Assembly (NCBI GenBank): GCA_002356455.1
Contig: AP017968.1
Span: 868,001 to 932,000, forward strand
Origin: Fusobacterium varium
GTDB taxonomy: Bacteria; Fusobacteriota; Fusobacteriia; Fusobacteriales; Fusobacteriaceae
DNA: 64,000 bases
Reading direction: 5' to 3'
Positions 45,844-54,234 of this stretch are shown in pieces. The notes under the pieces were generated by a model. That model was not told the origin of the DNA. It worked only from the letters and a program-made list of their open reading frames with translations, and did not search any database. Within the stretch, counting starts at the first letter, position 1. Every line of letters begins with the position of its first letter. A program made the translations under genes and the position numbers.

Positions 45844-45915
45844 TTTTTTCCTTAAGAAATTTATTATAAATTTTAAAAACCTTGTCAGACTGAGAAAATA
45901 AAAAAATATTTATTA

Positions 45916-45931
45916 TGGCATATAAATTGCT
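45916..45931 (+). promoter_or_regulatory. Sigma54 (-24/-12) promoter of the citMHS-atuA operon
   Basis: TGGCAT, five bases, TTGCT: the conserved GG and GC elements have the correct spacing. It lies about 65 bp before the CitMHS start, behind three activator-type palindromes, with the activator gene upstream and rpoN just beyond the operon. Confidence 0.88.
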
Positions 45932-45997
45932 TTATATTTTAACAAAAGGAAATATAGAAAAAGGATAGATATACTAAATAAAACAAGGGAGGAAAAT

Positions 45998-47278
45998 ATG
46001 GTAGCGGCTTTAGGATTTATAACGATTATTGTTCTATTGGCAGTAATAATGACAAAAAAAATGTCTCCATTAGTAGCACTTATATCAGTGCCAGTAATTA
46101 CAGCACTTATAGGAGGACATGGGTTAAAAATTGGAACATATATCAATGAAGGAGTAAAATCAATAGCTCCAACAGGGACTATGTTTATTTTTGCAATTTT
46201 ATTCTTTGGTATTCTTACAGATGCAGGAACTTTCCAGCCAATCATTGATAAGATTTTAAAAATTGTTGGTAAGGATCCAATAAAAATAGCTATAGGAACA
46301 GCAATATTGGCTATGATAGTACATTTAGATGGATCAGGAGCAGTAACATTTCTGGTAACAGTTCCAGCAATGCTTCCATTATATGAAGCATTAGGAATGA
46401 GAAAAACTACTTTAGCTACAATAGTAGCTTTAGGTGCAGGGGTAATGAATATTCTTCCATGGGGAGGACCTACTATCAGAGCAGCAACTTCTTTAAAAAT
46501 ACCTGTAACAGAACTTTTTAATCCTTTACTTATACCTGTTCTGGCAGGAATATTGTTTGTTCTTTTTGTAGCTTTTAAACTTGGAAGAGATGAAAAAAGA
46601 AGACTGGGAAATATAGAAAATGTAGAAATCGATACAAACAACCTTGGAGAAAAGAAAGAAAGCAGAAACTTTATTATAAATATATTAACAATAATAGTAG
46701 CAATAGTAGTTCTTGTTTCTGGAAAATTATCACCAACAGTTGTATTTATGATTGCTTTCTGTATTTCAATAGTGATAAATTTCCCATCTGTAAAAGAGCA
46801 GAAAGAAAGAGTAGATGCTCATGCAAAAGCAGCTCTTATGATGGCAAGTATACTATTTGCAGCAGGAGCTTTTATTGGAATTATGCAAAAATCTGGAATG
46901 ATAACAGAGATGTCTACTGTTATAGTAAAGACAATTCCACAGTCATTGGGAAGCTATATGGCAGTTATTACAGGAATAATCGGTATGCCAGCAAGTTTAT
47001 TGTTTGATCCAGATTCGTTCTATTTTGGAGTACTGCCAGTTCTTGCAACTACAGCACAAGAATTTGGAAGTTCAGCAATAGCAGTTGGAAGAGCAGCTAT
47101 ACTAGGGCAAATGACAACTGGATTCCCAGTAAGTCCCCTTACAGCTTCGACTTTCCTTTTAGTAGGATTAACAGGGGTAGAACTTGGAGAACATCAAAAG
47201 AAAACAATACCATATGCATTTTTAACTACAATAGTAATGCTTATAGTAGCAATAGTAACAGGTGCTTTATATAGATAA
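45998..47278 (+). CDS. CitMHS-family citrate/carboxylate transporter
   Basis: 426 residues with about 11-12 hydrophobic segments. KKMSPLVALISVPVITALIGG, GTMFIFAILFFGILTDAGTF, MIVHLDGSGAVTF and PWGGPTIRAATS are features of the CitMHS family, whose studied members (B. subtilis CitM and CitH) carry metal-citrate complexes with protons. Substrate here may be another di- or tricarboxylate. First gene of the sigma54-controlled operon, GGGAGG ribosome site, followed 19 bp later by atuA. Transporter plus AtuA pairs suggest uptake of an organic acid that is then metabolised. Confidence 0.88.
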   Translation: MVAALGFITIIVLLAVIMTKKMSPLVALISVPVITALIGGHGLKIGTYINEGVKSIAPTGTMFIFAILFFGILTDAGTFQPIIDKILKIVGKDPIKIAIGTAILAMIVHLDGSGAVTFLVTVPAMLPLYEALGMRKTTLATIVALGAGVMNILPWGGPTIRAATSLKIPVTELFNPLLIPVLAGILFVLFVAFKLGRDEKRRLGNIENVEIDTNNLGEKKESRNFIINILTIIVAIVVLVSGKLSPTVVFMIAFCISIVINFPSVKEQKERVDAHAKAALMMASILFAAGAFIGIMQKSGMITEMSTVIVKTIPQSLGSYMAVITGIIGMPASLLFDPDSFYFGVLPVLATTAQEFGSSAIAVGRAAILGQMTTGFPVSPLTASTFLLVGLTGVELGEHQKKTIPYAFLTTIVMLIVAIVTGALYR

Positions 47279-47297
47279 TTAACTTCAGGAGGTTAAA

Positions 47298-48650
47298 ATG
47301 AAAAAAGTAAGAATAGGTTCAGGAGCAGGATATGCTGGAGACAGAATAGAACCAGCAGTAGATTTAATGCTCAATGGAAATATAGATTATATAGTTTTTG
47401 AGTGTCTTGCTGAAAGAACAATAGCAATAGCTCAGCAGGAAAAATTGAAAGATCCTGATAAGGGATATAATGGTCTGCTTGAATATAGATTTGAAAAGAT
47501 ACTTCCTATATGTTCAGAGAAAAAAATAAAGGTAATAACTAACATGGGAGCAGCAAACCCTTTAAGTGCCATAAAAAAAATAAAATCAATGGCAGAAGCT
47601 ATGGGAATAAAAAATCTTAAATTAGCAGCTGTACTTGGTGATGATATATCTACACATCTTGGAAAATATCTTGATCGTGAAATACTGGAATTAGGAATGC
47701 CTTTGAAAAATCTGGAAGATAAATTGATATCAGCAAATGTATATTTAGGTGCTGATGGAATAGTGGAAGCATTAAAAAATGGTGCAGATATAGTAGTGAC
47801 TGGTCGTTGTGCTGACCCTGCAATATTTATGGCTCCATTGATTTATGAATTTGGATGGGATGTAAATGATCATGATTTAATTGGAAAAGGTATTATGATA
47901 GGACATTTACTTGAATGTGGAGCTCAGGTATGTGGAGGATACTTTGCTGTACCTGGATATAATGAAGTAAAAGATTTGTGGAATGTAGGTTTTCCAATTG
48001 CTGAAGTAAGTGAAAATGGGGAAGTGGTGATCACAAAAACTGAAACTACTGGCGGACTTGTAACTACACATACTTGTAAAGAACAGCTTATATATGAAAT
48101 ACATGATCCAGCAAATTATTTGACACCTGATGGAGTAGCAGATTTCACAACTATTTCATTGAAAGAAATTGGAGAAGATAAAGTATTATTAACTGGAGCA
48201 ACAGGAAAAGAAAAGCCAAAGACTTTAAAGGTAAGTATAGGATACAGAGACTGCTTCATAGGAGATGCTGAAATCAGCTATGGAGGTTCTACAGCATATG
48301 CAAAAGCTGCTCTTGCAGGAGAAGTTGTAAAGAAAAGATTAGAATATACAGGAGTAAAATTTGAAGAATTGAAAATAGATCTTTTAGGAGTAAATTCTCT
48401 TTATGGAGATACTATTGGAAGAAAATTATGTGATCCATCTGCTTTGGGAGAAGTAAGACTAAGAGTTGCAGGAAGAACGGTCAATAAAGCAGAGGCAACT
48501 AAAATAGTAAATGAAGTAGAAACTCTTTATACTAATGGACCATCTGGAGGAGGAGGAGTAACTAAGAGCGTAAGTGAAGTAGTTTCAATATGTTCTATAT
48601 TTGTTCCTAGAGAAGATATTAAAGTTGAAGTTAAGTATGAGGAGGTTTAA
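47298..48650 (+). CDS. AtuA-family protein (PF07287, DUF1446)
   Basis: 450 residues, close to the N-terminal domain of AtuA, which is needed for citronellol/geraniol catabolism in Pseudomonas but has no settled biochemistry. Characteristic parts are RIGSGAGYAGDRIEPAVDL, VFECLAERTIAIAQ, VTNMGAANP, VVTGRCADPAIFMAPL and GPSGGGGVTKS. Found in many bacteria next to carboxylate transporters, where terpene catabolism is unlikely. Here it sits between a CitMHS transporter and the separate C-terminal AtuA domain, with AGGAGG before the start. Probably a hydratase-like or other organic acid enzyme; function not established. Confidence 0.85.
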   Translation: MKKVRIGSGAGYAGDRIEPAVDLMLNGNIDYIVFECLAERTIAIAQQEKLKDPDKGYNGLLEYRFEKILPICSEKKIKVITNMGAANPLSAIKKIKSMAEAMGIKNLKLAAVLGDDISTHLGKYLDREILELGMPLKNLEDKLISANVYLGADGIVEALKNGADIVVTGRCADPAIFMAPLIYEFGWDVNDHDLIGKGIMIGHLLECGAQVCGGYFAVPGYNEVKDLWNVGFPIAEVSENGEVVITKTETTGGLVTTHTCKEQLIYEIHDPANYLTPDGVADFTTISLKEIGEDKVLLTGATGKEKPKTLKVSIGYRDCFIGDAEISYGGSTAYAKAALAGEVVKKRLEYTGVKFEELKIDLLGVNSLYGDTIGRKLCDPSALGEVRLRVAGRTVNKAEATKIVNEVETLYTNGPSGGGGVTKSVSEVVSICSIFVPREDIKVEVKYEEV

Positions 48651-48651
48651 A

Positions 48652-48951
48652 ATGAAATTATTAGATATAGCTCATTCAAGAACAGGAGATAAGGGAAATA
48701 TTTCAAATATATCTCTTATAGTTTATGATGAAAAGGATTATAAATTAATTTGTGAAAAAGTAACAGCTGAAAGAGTAAAGGAATATTTTAAAGATATAGT
48801 ACATGGAGAAGTAGTTAGGTATGAAATACCAAATTTAGGGGCTTTAAACTTTGTCATGGACGAAGCTTTAGGTGGGGGAGTAACAAGATCACTAGCTTTA
48901 GATAAACATGGTAAAAGTCTGTCTTCAGCATTATTAGAGATGGAGATTTAA
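48652..48951 (+). CDS. AtuA C-terminal-type small protein
   Basis: 99 residues starting MKLLDIAHSRTGDKGNISNIS and continuing through VRYEIPNLGALNFVM and GGGVTRSLALDKHGK, the conserved core of the small domain normally fused to the end of AtuA. Here it is a separate gene beginning one base after the atuA stop codon behind GGAGG, so the two products presumably form one complex. An upstream in-frame TTG at 48601 is rejected because it lies inside atuA. Last gene of the sigma54 operon. Confidence 0.85.
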   Translation: MKLLDIAHSRTGDKGNISNISLIVYDEKDYKLICEKVTAERVKEYFKDIVHGEVVRYEIPNLGALNFVMDEALGGGVTRSLALDKHGKSLSSALLEMEI

Positions 48952-48980
48952 AAAAGCTATATAAAAACACTGGGGGTAAA

Positions 48981-49011
48981 AAAGAGTGCAGATATAATTT
49001 CTGCACTCTTT
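48981..49011. terminator. Bidirectional terminator between the atuA operon and rpoN
   Basis: AAAGAGTGCAGA (48981-48992) pairs with TCTGCACTCTTT (49000-49011), with A and T runs outside. It serves the convergent operon and rpoN, whose stop codon overlaps the right arm. Confidence 0.88.
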
Positions 49012-50249
49012 TATTTTCTTTTTCTTTCTCTGGTAGAAGCAATTCCAAGTTCTTCTCTGTATTTAGCTATAGTCCTTCTCGCAATATTACAGCCATTATT
49101 CTTAAAATATAAAGATATTTTTTCATCTGACAAAGGAGAAGACTTATCTTCAGATTTGATAAGTTCTTCTATAGTTTTTTTGATTTCAAGGCATTCTGAA
49201 TTTAATATAAATAGAGATTTTATAGCAATCATTCCCTGAGGGGTTTCTATAAATTTATCTCTAACTGTTCTGGAAATTGTAGACTCATGAAGATTTAATT
49301 CTTTGGCTATATCTTTTAATGTTAAAGTTTGTAAAAAATCTTTTCCTTTAAAAAAGAAAGGTTTTTGTTTTATTATAAGCTGATTTAGAACTCTTTCCAG
49401 AGTAATATATCTTTTTTCAATGCTTTTAATCAGATTTATAGCTGTATACATATTATTTTTGTCAGAAAGTGAATTTGTAGATTCATATGAACTGTTTATT
49501 TTTATTTTAGGAATAGCTTCATCATTCAATGTAACTACTAATTCTTCATCAATAATTTCTATTTTAGCTTCTGGAACTACATAATTTGTTTTATTCCCTA
49601 CAAAGTATCCACGAGCAGGAATAGGCTCTAATGTCTTGATTATATCAAGATAATCTTCTATTTGCTCAATGGATATATTTAATTTATCACTTATGATGGA
49701 ATAATTTCTGTCTCCAAGTTCTTCCAGATAGTTATCTATAAGAGAAAAGAGCTTTTCATCAATAATATTTTTTACTATAAGCTGTATCTTAAGATTTTCT
49801 TTTAGATTTTCAGCACCAATACCAGCTGGTTCTAAAGAATATATAATATCCATAGCTTCTTTCATTTGAGCTGCAGAAACTTTTAAAGCTTTTTTTATTT
49901 CTAATTTAGAAATAGAAAGATATCCTCTATCATCCAGATTATTTATCACATATTCACATATAGATTTTATTTTAGGTGAAATTTTTAAATAACCAAGCTG
50001 TTCTTCTAAAAAATCAATCAAAGTTTTTTCTTCAATAATAAAGTCAAAAGGTGAAGGAGCTTCTTCATCAGAATTATATTTAGATGAAGGGGCAGAATAT
50101 GTCACTTCCAGCATTGGATTTTTTAATGCTTCTTTTTCAATAAAATCTTTTAAATTAGATGAAGACATCTGAAGTATATTCATAGAAATCTTCATTTCCT
50201 GTGTTAAAGAAAGCTTCATTTCTTGTTTTAATTTTAATGTAAAATCCAA
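49011..50249 (-). CDS. rpoN: RNA polymerase sigma-54 factor
   Basis: 412 residues. N-terminal Gln/Leu-rich activator-interaction region (LKQEMKLSLTQEMKISMNILQMS), core-binding middle (AGIGAENLKENLKIQL, EPIPARGYF) and a DNA-binding end with a helix-turn-helix (KELNLHESTISRTVRDKF) and the RpoN box ARRTIAKYREELGI. It is slightly shorter than proteobacterial RpoN because the acidic region II is reduced. Its gene lies next to a sigma54-dependent operon and 3.3 kb from that operon's activator gene. No evident co-transcribed partner on the minus strand; pssA upstream has its own terminator. Confidence 0.95.
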   Translation of the reverse strand: MDFTLKLKQEMKLSLTQEMKISMNILQMSSSNLKDFIEKEALKNPMLEVTYSAPSSKYNSDEEAPSPFDFIIEEKTLIDFLEEQLGYLKISPKIKSICEYVINNLDDRGYLSISKLEIKKALKVSAAQMKEAMDIIYSLEPAGIGAENLKENLKIQLIVKNIIDEKLFSLIDNYLEELGDRNYSIISDKLNISIEQIEDYLDIIKTLEPIPARGYFVGNKTNYVVPEAKIEIIDEELVVTLNDEAIPKIKINSSYESTNSLSDKNNMYTAINLIKSIEKRYITLERVLNQLIIKQKPFFFKGKDFLQTLTLKDIAKELNLHESTISRTVRDKFIETPQGMIAIKSLFILNSECLEIKKTIEELIKSEDKSSPLSDEKISLYFKNNGCNIARRTIAKYREELGIASTRERKRK

Positions 50250-50329
50250 ATTAAATCACCTCGTTTTTTTAGCCTTATGTATATGATATCATATATTTGG
50301 AAAAATAAAAAATATATTTGATTCTAAAC

Positions 50330-50363
50330 AAAAAGGACAGATTTGATATTATCAATCTGTCCT
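50330..50363 (-). terminator. Terminator of pssA
   Basis: AGGACAGATT (50334-50343) pairs with AATCTGTCCT (50354-50363); on the minus strand the stem is followed by TTTTTG. Confidence 0.82.
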
Positions 50364-50386
50364 AGATTTATATTTTAAATATACTT

Positions 50387-51187
50387 TTATTTATTTTCTT
50401 CGTCTGAATCTTTTTCTTCAGGACTTTCATCTTCTATAACTTCTATTATCTCTTCTATTTCATCATTGTCATCAGATGAACTTTCAGCTCCAAAAAATCT
50501 TTTTGTAACATGGGACATAATATTAATGAGAACATAAGCATAAGTTACTATAAACAGACTTATAGGAAGTGTGATTACTACTAAAATAATAAAGGCACCA
50601 GCAAATTTCTTTGGAATAAAAGGAAATGCTTTATCTGGAGTTTTAAATTTCATAGTGCTTACCATAAGTACAGCAGCAATTACTGTAATTGCCATAAGAG
50701 CATCTATATTAAATAAATCAATACCTAGATGTTTATTTATCATATAACAGAAAAGAAAATAAGAACAAACCATAGAGGCTGCACTTGGAATAGGCATTCC
50801 ACTAAAATCACCTTTTTCACTTGAGGCAACTGTAATAATATTAAATTTTACAAGTCTCATAACTCCACAAAGAGCATATAAAAATGAAACTGGAACAATA
50901 AATGGACTGGCTGCTATTTTTTGTGTCAATATAGAATAAACTAAAAGACTTGGAGCAAGACCAAAAGAAACTGCATCACAAAAGGAATCAAATTCTTTAC
51001 CAAATTCACTGAAAGCATCTAATTTTCTTGCAGTTTTTCCATCTAATCCATCACAAACCATAGCTAATATAATAAAAACTATAGCACGTATAAATTCACC
51101 TTTTATTGATGCTGTAATACTTAAATAACCTAGAAATAAACCAGCAGCAGTGATTGCATTGGGTGCTATATACTTTCTTTTTACCAT
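50387..51187 (-). CDS. pssA: CDP-diacylglycerol-serine O-phosphatidyltransferase
   Basis: Integral membrane enzyme making phosphatidylserine for phosphatidylethanolamine synthesis. The CDP-alcohol phosphotransferase signature DG-xx-AR-x8-G-x3-D-x3-D is visible in DGLDGKTARKLDAFSEF followed by GKEFDSFCD. There are about seven hydrophobic helices and a C-terminal tail that is almost wholly acidic (SSDDNDEIEEIIEVIEDESPEEKDSD). I favour the ATG at 51187 (AAGGAG 12 bases upstream); an ATG at 51199 abuts that site, and a longer open frame to 51298 has no support. 266 residues. Confidence 0.92.
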   Translation of the reverse strand: MVKRKYIAPNAITAAGLFLGYLSITASIKGEFIRAIVFIILAMVCDGLDGKTARKLDAFSEFGKEFDSFCDAVSFGLAPSLLVYSILTQKIAASPFIVPVSFLYALCGVMRLVKFNIITVASSEKGDFSGMPIPSAASMVCSYFLFCYMINKHLGIDLFNIDALMAITVIAAVLMVSTMKFKTPDKAFPFIPKKFAGAFIILVVITLPISLFIVTYAYVLINIMSHVTKRFFGAESSSDDNDEIEEIIEVIEDESPEEKDSDEENK

Positions 51188-51398
51188 TTTAATTTTCATC
51201 TCCTTAATATTGAAAAATACTCTTTTAATTTTAACATAAAAAAAATAAATTTTCAATCTAATGTTGAATACAAGTATCTGAAGTGGCAGAATATCCAATA
51301 CTTTTGTATTAAATAAAAAAACTTTTTTTAGGTATTCCTTTTCTGAATAAAATCATATAAAATCATATAGTAGAGACAAACGAAAAAAGGAGAAAAAT

Positions 51399-52169
51399 TT
51401 GGACAGAAAAAAATTTCAATCAGCATTTCATGATATAGATGAATTTTTAATAGGAGCTATATGTGATGATATAGAACTTTGTGAGGAGATAGATTATCCT
51501 GTGTATACAAGGTATTTTTATCCTCCTAATTTTTGGAGCAGACTGGAAAATTTAAATATGGGAGTTAAATTTTCTTTTTTAGGCATTAATAACAGCTGTG
51601 AGAAGAGAATGGCAGGAATATATCCTAAAGATTTTGATTTAGATATGCTAAAATTTCCAGTAAAATATTTTAAGATAGTCAATGGGTCTAAGTTTAGAGA
51701 ATTAGAGCATAAACATTATCTTGGAAGTATTATGTCTTTGGGATTAAAAAGAGAAATATTAGGAGATTTAATTGTAAAAGATGGTATATGTTATGGTATA
51801 ATAAATGAAGAATTATTTATGTTTTTAAAGGAAAACCTTAAGATGATAGGTAAAATTCCTGTAGAAGTTGAAGAAATAACTTCAGAGGATATTCCAGAAA
51901 CAGAATTCAAGGAGTTGGTAGAGAGTATAGCTTCTTTGAGGCTGGATGTAGTAACAGCAGCTTTAGGAAATTTTTCCAGAAACAGTGCAATAGAAGTTTT
52001 AGAATCTGGAGATGTAGCCTTGAACTATAATATTGATAAAGATAAAAGTAAATTGGTAAAGGAAAAAGATATTATTTCCATAAGAAAAAAAGGAAAATTT
52101 TTGGTTGATTCTGTTTTAGGTGAAAGTAAAAAGGGAAAAATAAGAGTATTAATAAAAAAATTCAGCTAA
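51399..52169 (+). CDS. YlmH-like S4-domain RNA-binding protein
   Basis: 256 residues with TTG start behind AAAAGGAG. The N-terminal part has the YlmH pattern (FHDIDEFLIGAICDDIE, PVYTRYFYPPNFW, KHYLGSIMSLGLKREILGD). The C-terminal 70 residues are an S4 RNA-binding domain (RLDVVTAALGNFSRNSAIEVLESGDVAL). B. subtilis YlmH binds stalled 50S subunits in ribosome quality control. Here it is not next to ftsZ/sepF as in Firmicutes but precedes a membrane protein gene by 12 bp, with which it is probably co-transcribed. Confidence 0.85.
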   Translation: MDRKKFQSAFHDIDEFLIGAICDDIELCEEIDYPVYTRYFYPPNFWSRLENLNMGVKFSFLGINNSCEKRMAGIYPKDFDLDMLKFPVKYFKIVNGSKFRELEHKHYLGSIMSLGLKREILGDLIVKDGICYGIINEELFMFLKENLKMIGKIPVEVEEITSEDIPETEFKELVESIASLRLDVVTAALGNFSRNSAIEVLESGDVALNYNIDKDKSKLVKEKDIISIRKKGKFLVDSVLGESKKGKIRVLIKKFS

Positions 52170-52181
52170 GGAGTTGAAAAA

Positions 52182-53894
52182 ATGAAAAAGATAATTACAT
52201 ATTTAGCAGCAGGAATTATTATAATAATAGTTGGAATATATGCTGCCAGAAACATTATAGTTAAAAATATTTTAGAAAAAAAACTTACAGAAATAAATAA
52301 AGGGAAAGTGGATATAGGAAAAGTTGAATTTTCTCCATTCAGTAAAAGGATAGTAGTGAGAGATATTCAAGCAACGAGCCAGAGAAACAGCATGAAAAAC
52401 TTTATAACAGTAAGAGAGTTTAATGCTGATTATGATATTTATATTTCAGATAAAAAAGTGCTGATAAGTGAAGCCCATATAATAAATGTAGATTTTCTTA
52501 CAGACAGAAAGACAGATGGAAATATTGGAATAAAAGAAAAAACAACTTTAGATGCATCGCAAGTGCTCATTCCGGATGATGAAGAAAAAAATAAAGAAGT
52601 ATTAGTAACAGAAATAGAGAATTCCTATTTGAACAGTGTGAAACTAAATGACTTAAATCTTGAAAATATTCTTAAAAATGAATATGAAAGAAATAATAAA
52701 CTTTTGGAAGAAAAGAGAAATTACTGGGAAACAAGAATAAAAGAAATTGAAAAAGGCAGTGAATTTAAAAGTATAAGGGAAGATTTGAAAAAAGTAACAA
52801 GTTTGAAGAATCCATTGGATATTTTCAAGATGGACAGAGAAGTAAAAAATATAATAGAATCTGCAAAGGTACTAAATGAACAATTGAAAAATGAAAAAGA
52901 ACAGATAAAATTAGATTTGGAAGATATGAAAAATTCTCCTGAATTGAAATTTTCTGTTGAAAAAAGTGTAGAATCTTTTGTACAAAACGGAGAAGTTGCA
53001 ATAAAAGATTTAGATTCTCTGGTAAATATATATTTGAATGAGGTTTATGAAAAGAAAATATATGAAATAGTAGTCAAATACAGAGAAGTTTTAAAAGAAA
53101 TTGAACTAAGAAAAACTGAAGATATGGAACAGAAAAATAAATGGGAAGTATATGTTGAAAAGGTTGACCTTACATCTGAAATATATGGTTTTTCTCTGAA
53201 TGGAGAATTAAATAATATTTCAAGCAGACTTTCAAGAAATGAAGATAATGTGACATTCTTTTTAAATGGAGAGAAAAAAGACAGCCATGGAAAAATGGAT
53301 GGATATTTTAATGTCAATACTTTAGAGGGATATATAAATATAGATATTTCAAAAGTTGAACTTGGAGAACTAAAAGAATTTAATGAATATATACTTGGTG
53401 GTTCAGCTGGACTTTCACAAAAAACTGTTCTTTCAAAAAATGATATAGTTATAAAGGGGAAACTCAATATACATAATATGGATCTTAATGGAGAGAAAAT
53501 AACAGATTCTTTAAATATAAAAATACCTTTGTTAAAAGATATGATAATTCCTCTTTTATGTGATGTAAAAAACGGTGATATCAGTTATAACTATAATTCA
53601 AATACAAGAAGAGTTACTGTAAAAAGTAATCTTTCTGAAAAAATATTAAAAGTATTAAATGATAAAGATGGATATTGGAAAAAGAAAATAATTCAGGATA
53701 TGAAACAAAACAGTGAAAAAGAAATAGCTAAGTATGAAGAACTTTTAAAGGCAAAAGAAGAAGAAATAAGAAAAAAATCAGAAGATGGATTAGAAATTCA
53801 AATGAATGAACTTAGTAAAATTGAGGAGCAGATAAATTTTTTAAAGTCAAAAAACAAAAAAGATATATTGAATGAATTGTTTAAAAGATTTTAA
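52182..53894 (+). CDS. Membrane-anchored TIGR03545-like protein of unknown function
   Basis: 570 residues. One N-terminal membrane segment (MKKIITYLAAGIIIIIVGIYAA) is followed by an extracytoplasmic part whose start, INKGKVDIGKVEFSPFSKRIVVRDIQ, is AsmA-like. This is followed by long charged helices (about 150-300), a second beta-rich region and a final coiled coil. The architecture resembles the TIGR03545 family, whose function is unknown; AsmA relatives take part in lipid transport across the envelope of Gram-negative cells. Placement 340 bp before pcrA and near the lipid A cluster is compatible with an envelope role but proves nothing. Confidence 0.65.
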   Translation: MKKIITYLAAGIIIIIVGIYAARNIIVKNILEKKLTEINKGKVDIGKVEFSPFSKRIVVRDIQATSQRNSMKNFITVREFNADYDIYISDKKVLISEAHIINVDFLTDRKTDGNIGIKEKTTLDASQVLIPDDEEKNKEVLVTEIENSYLNSVKLNDLNLENILKNEYERNNKLLEEKRNYWETRIKEIEKGSEFKSIREDLKKVTSLKNPLDIFKMDREVKNIIESAKVLNEQLKNEKEQIKLDLEDMKNSPELKFSVEKSVESFVQNGEVAIKDLDSLVNIYLNEVYEKKIYEIVVKYREVLKEIELRKTEDMEQKNKWEVYVEKVDLTSEIYGFSLNGELNNISSRLSRNEDNVTFFLNGEKKDSHGKMDGYFNVNTLEGYINIDISKVELGELKEFNEYILGGSAGLSQKTVLSKNDIVIKGKLNIHNMDLNGEKITDSLNIKIPLLKDMIIPLLCDVKNGDISYNYNSNTRRVTVKSNLSEKILKVLNDKDGYWKKKIIQDMKQNSEKEIAKYEELLKAKEEEIRKKSEDGLEIQMNELSKIEEQINFLKSKNKKDILNELFKRF

Positions 53895-53906
53895 GGAATA
53901 AAATTG

Positions 53907-53935
53907 TTGACTGAATTATAAAAACTTGATATAAT
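53907..53935 (+). promoter_or_regulatory. Promoter of the SRP RNA gene
   Basis: TTGACT (53907-53912), a 17-base spacer and TATAAT (53930-53935), ending 5-6 bases before the first paired base of the RNA. Confidence 0.9.
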
Positions 53936-53940
53936 TAATC

Positions 53941-54066
53941 GTCGTGGAAATTGTCTGAGGAATCTCATGGCGTAATATTATCGAACCGTGTCAGGTCTGG
54001 AAGGAAGCAGCACTAAGGTATTTATTGCGGGTATGAGTTAAAACTTCTTTCAGTTTTCACGGCACT
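53941..54066 (+). ncRNA. ffs: Signal recognition particle RNA (small bacterial type or longer)
   Basis: Contains the invariant domain IV loop GTCAGGTCTGGAAGGAAGCA, followed by CACTAAGG on the opposite side. The ends can pair: GTCGTGGAAA at the 5' side with TTTTCACGGCAC at the 3' side. It binds Ffh and targets nascent membrane and secreted proteins. Length about 125 nt, set from the end pairing; the exact ends are approximate. Own promoter upstream; a strong terminator follows at 54080-54108. Confidence 0.93.
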
Positions 54067-54079
54067 AAAAAGCTTACAT

Positions 54080-54108
54080 AGGAAGAAGCAGAGCTTCTTC
54101 CTTTTTTT
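54080..54108 (+). terminator. Terminator of the SRP RNA gene
   Basis: AGGAAGAAGC, a 3-base loop, GCTTCTTCCT, then a T-run. Confidence 0.92.
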
Positions 54109-54175
54109 ATAAACTGTTCAAATGACAAGTATAAATAAAAGATATTGAATATTATAGAGGAATGATGACTTCTAA

Positions 54176-54205
54176 TTGATAAGAGCAGGTGTTTTATGGT
54201 ATAAT
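54176..54205 (+). promoter_or_regulatory. Promoter of pcrA and the lipid A cluster
   Basis: TTGATA (54176-54181), an 18-base spacer and TATAAT (54200-54205), 29 bases before the pcrA ATG. No terminator is seen until after the XTP pyrophosphatase gene, so it may serve the whole run of genes. Confidence 0.72.
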
Positions 54206-54234
54206 TAACTTTTAGAAGGAGTGGAGAAAATAGG

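Noticed and set aside
45913-46641. Long minus-strand open frame opposite the CitMHS gene
   Set aside because: Shadow of a hydrophobic gene; no ribosome site, and it overlaps the sigma54 promoter region.
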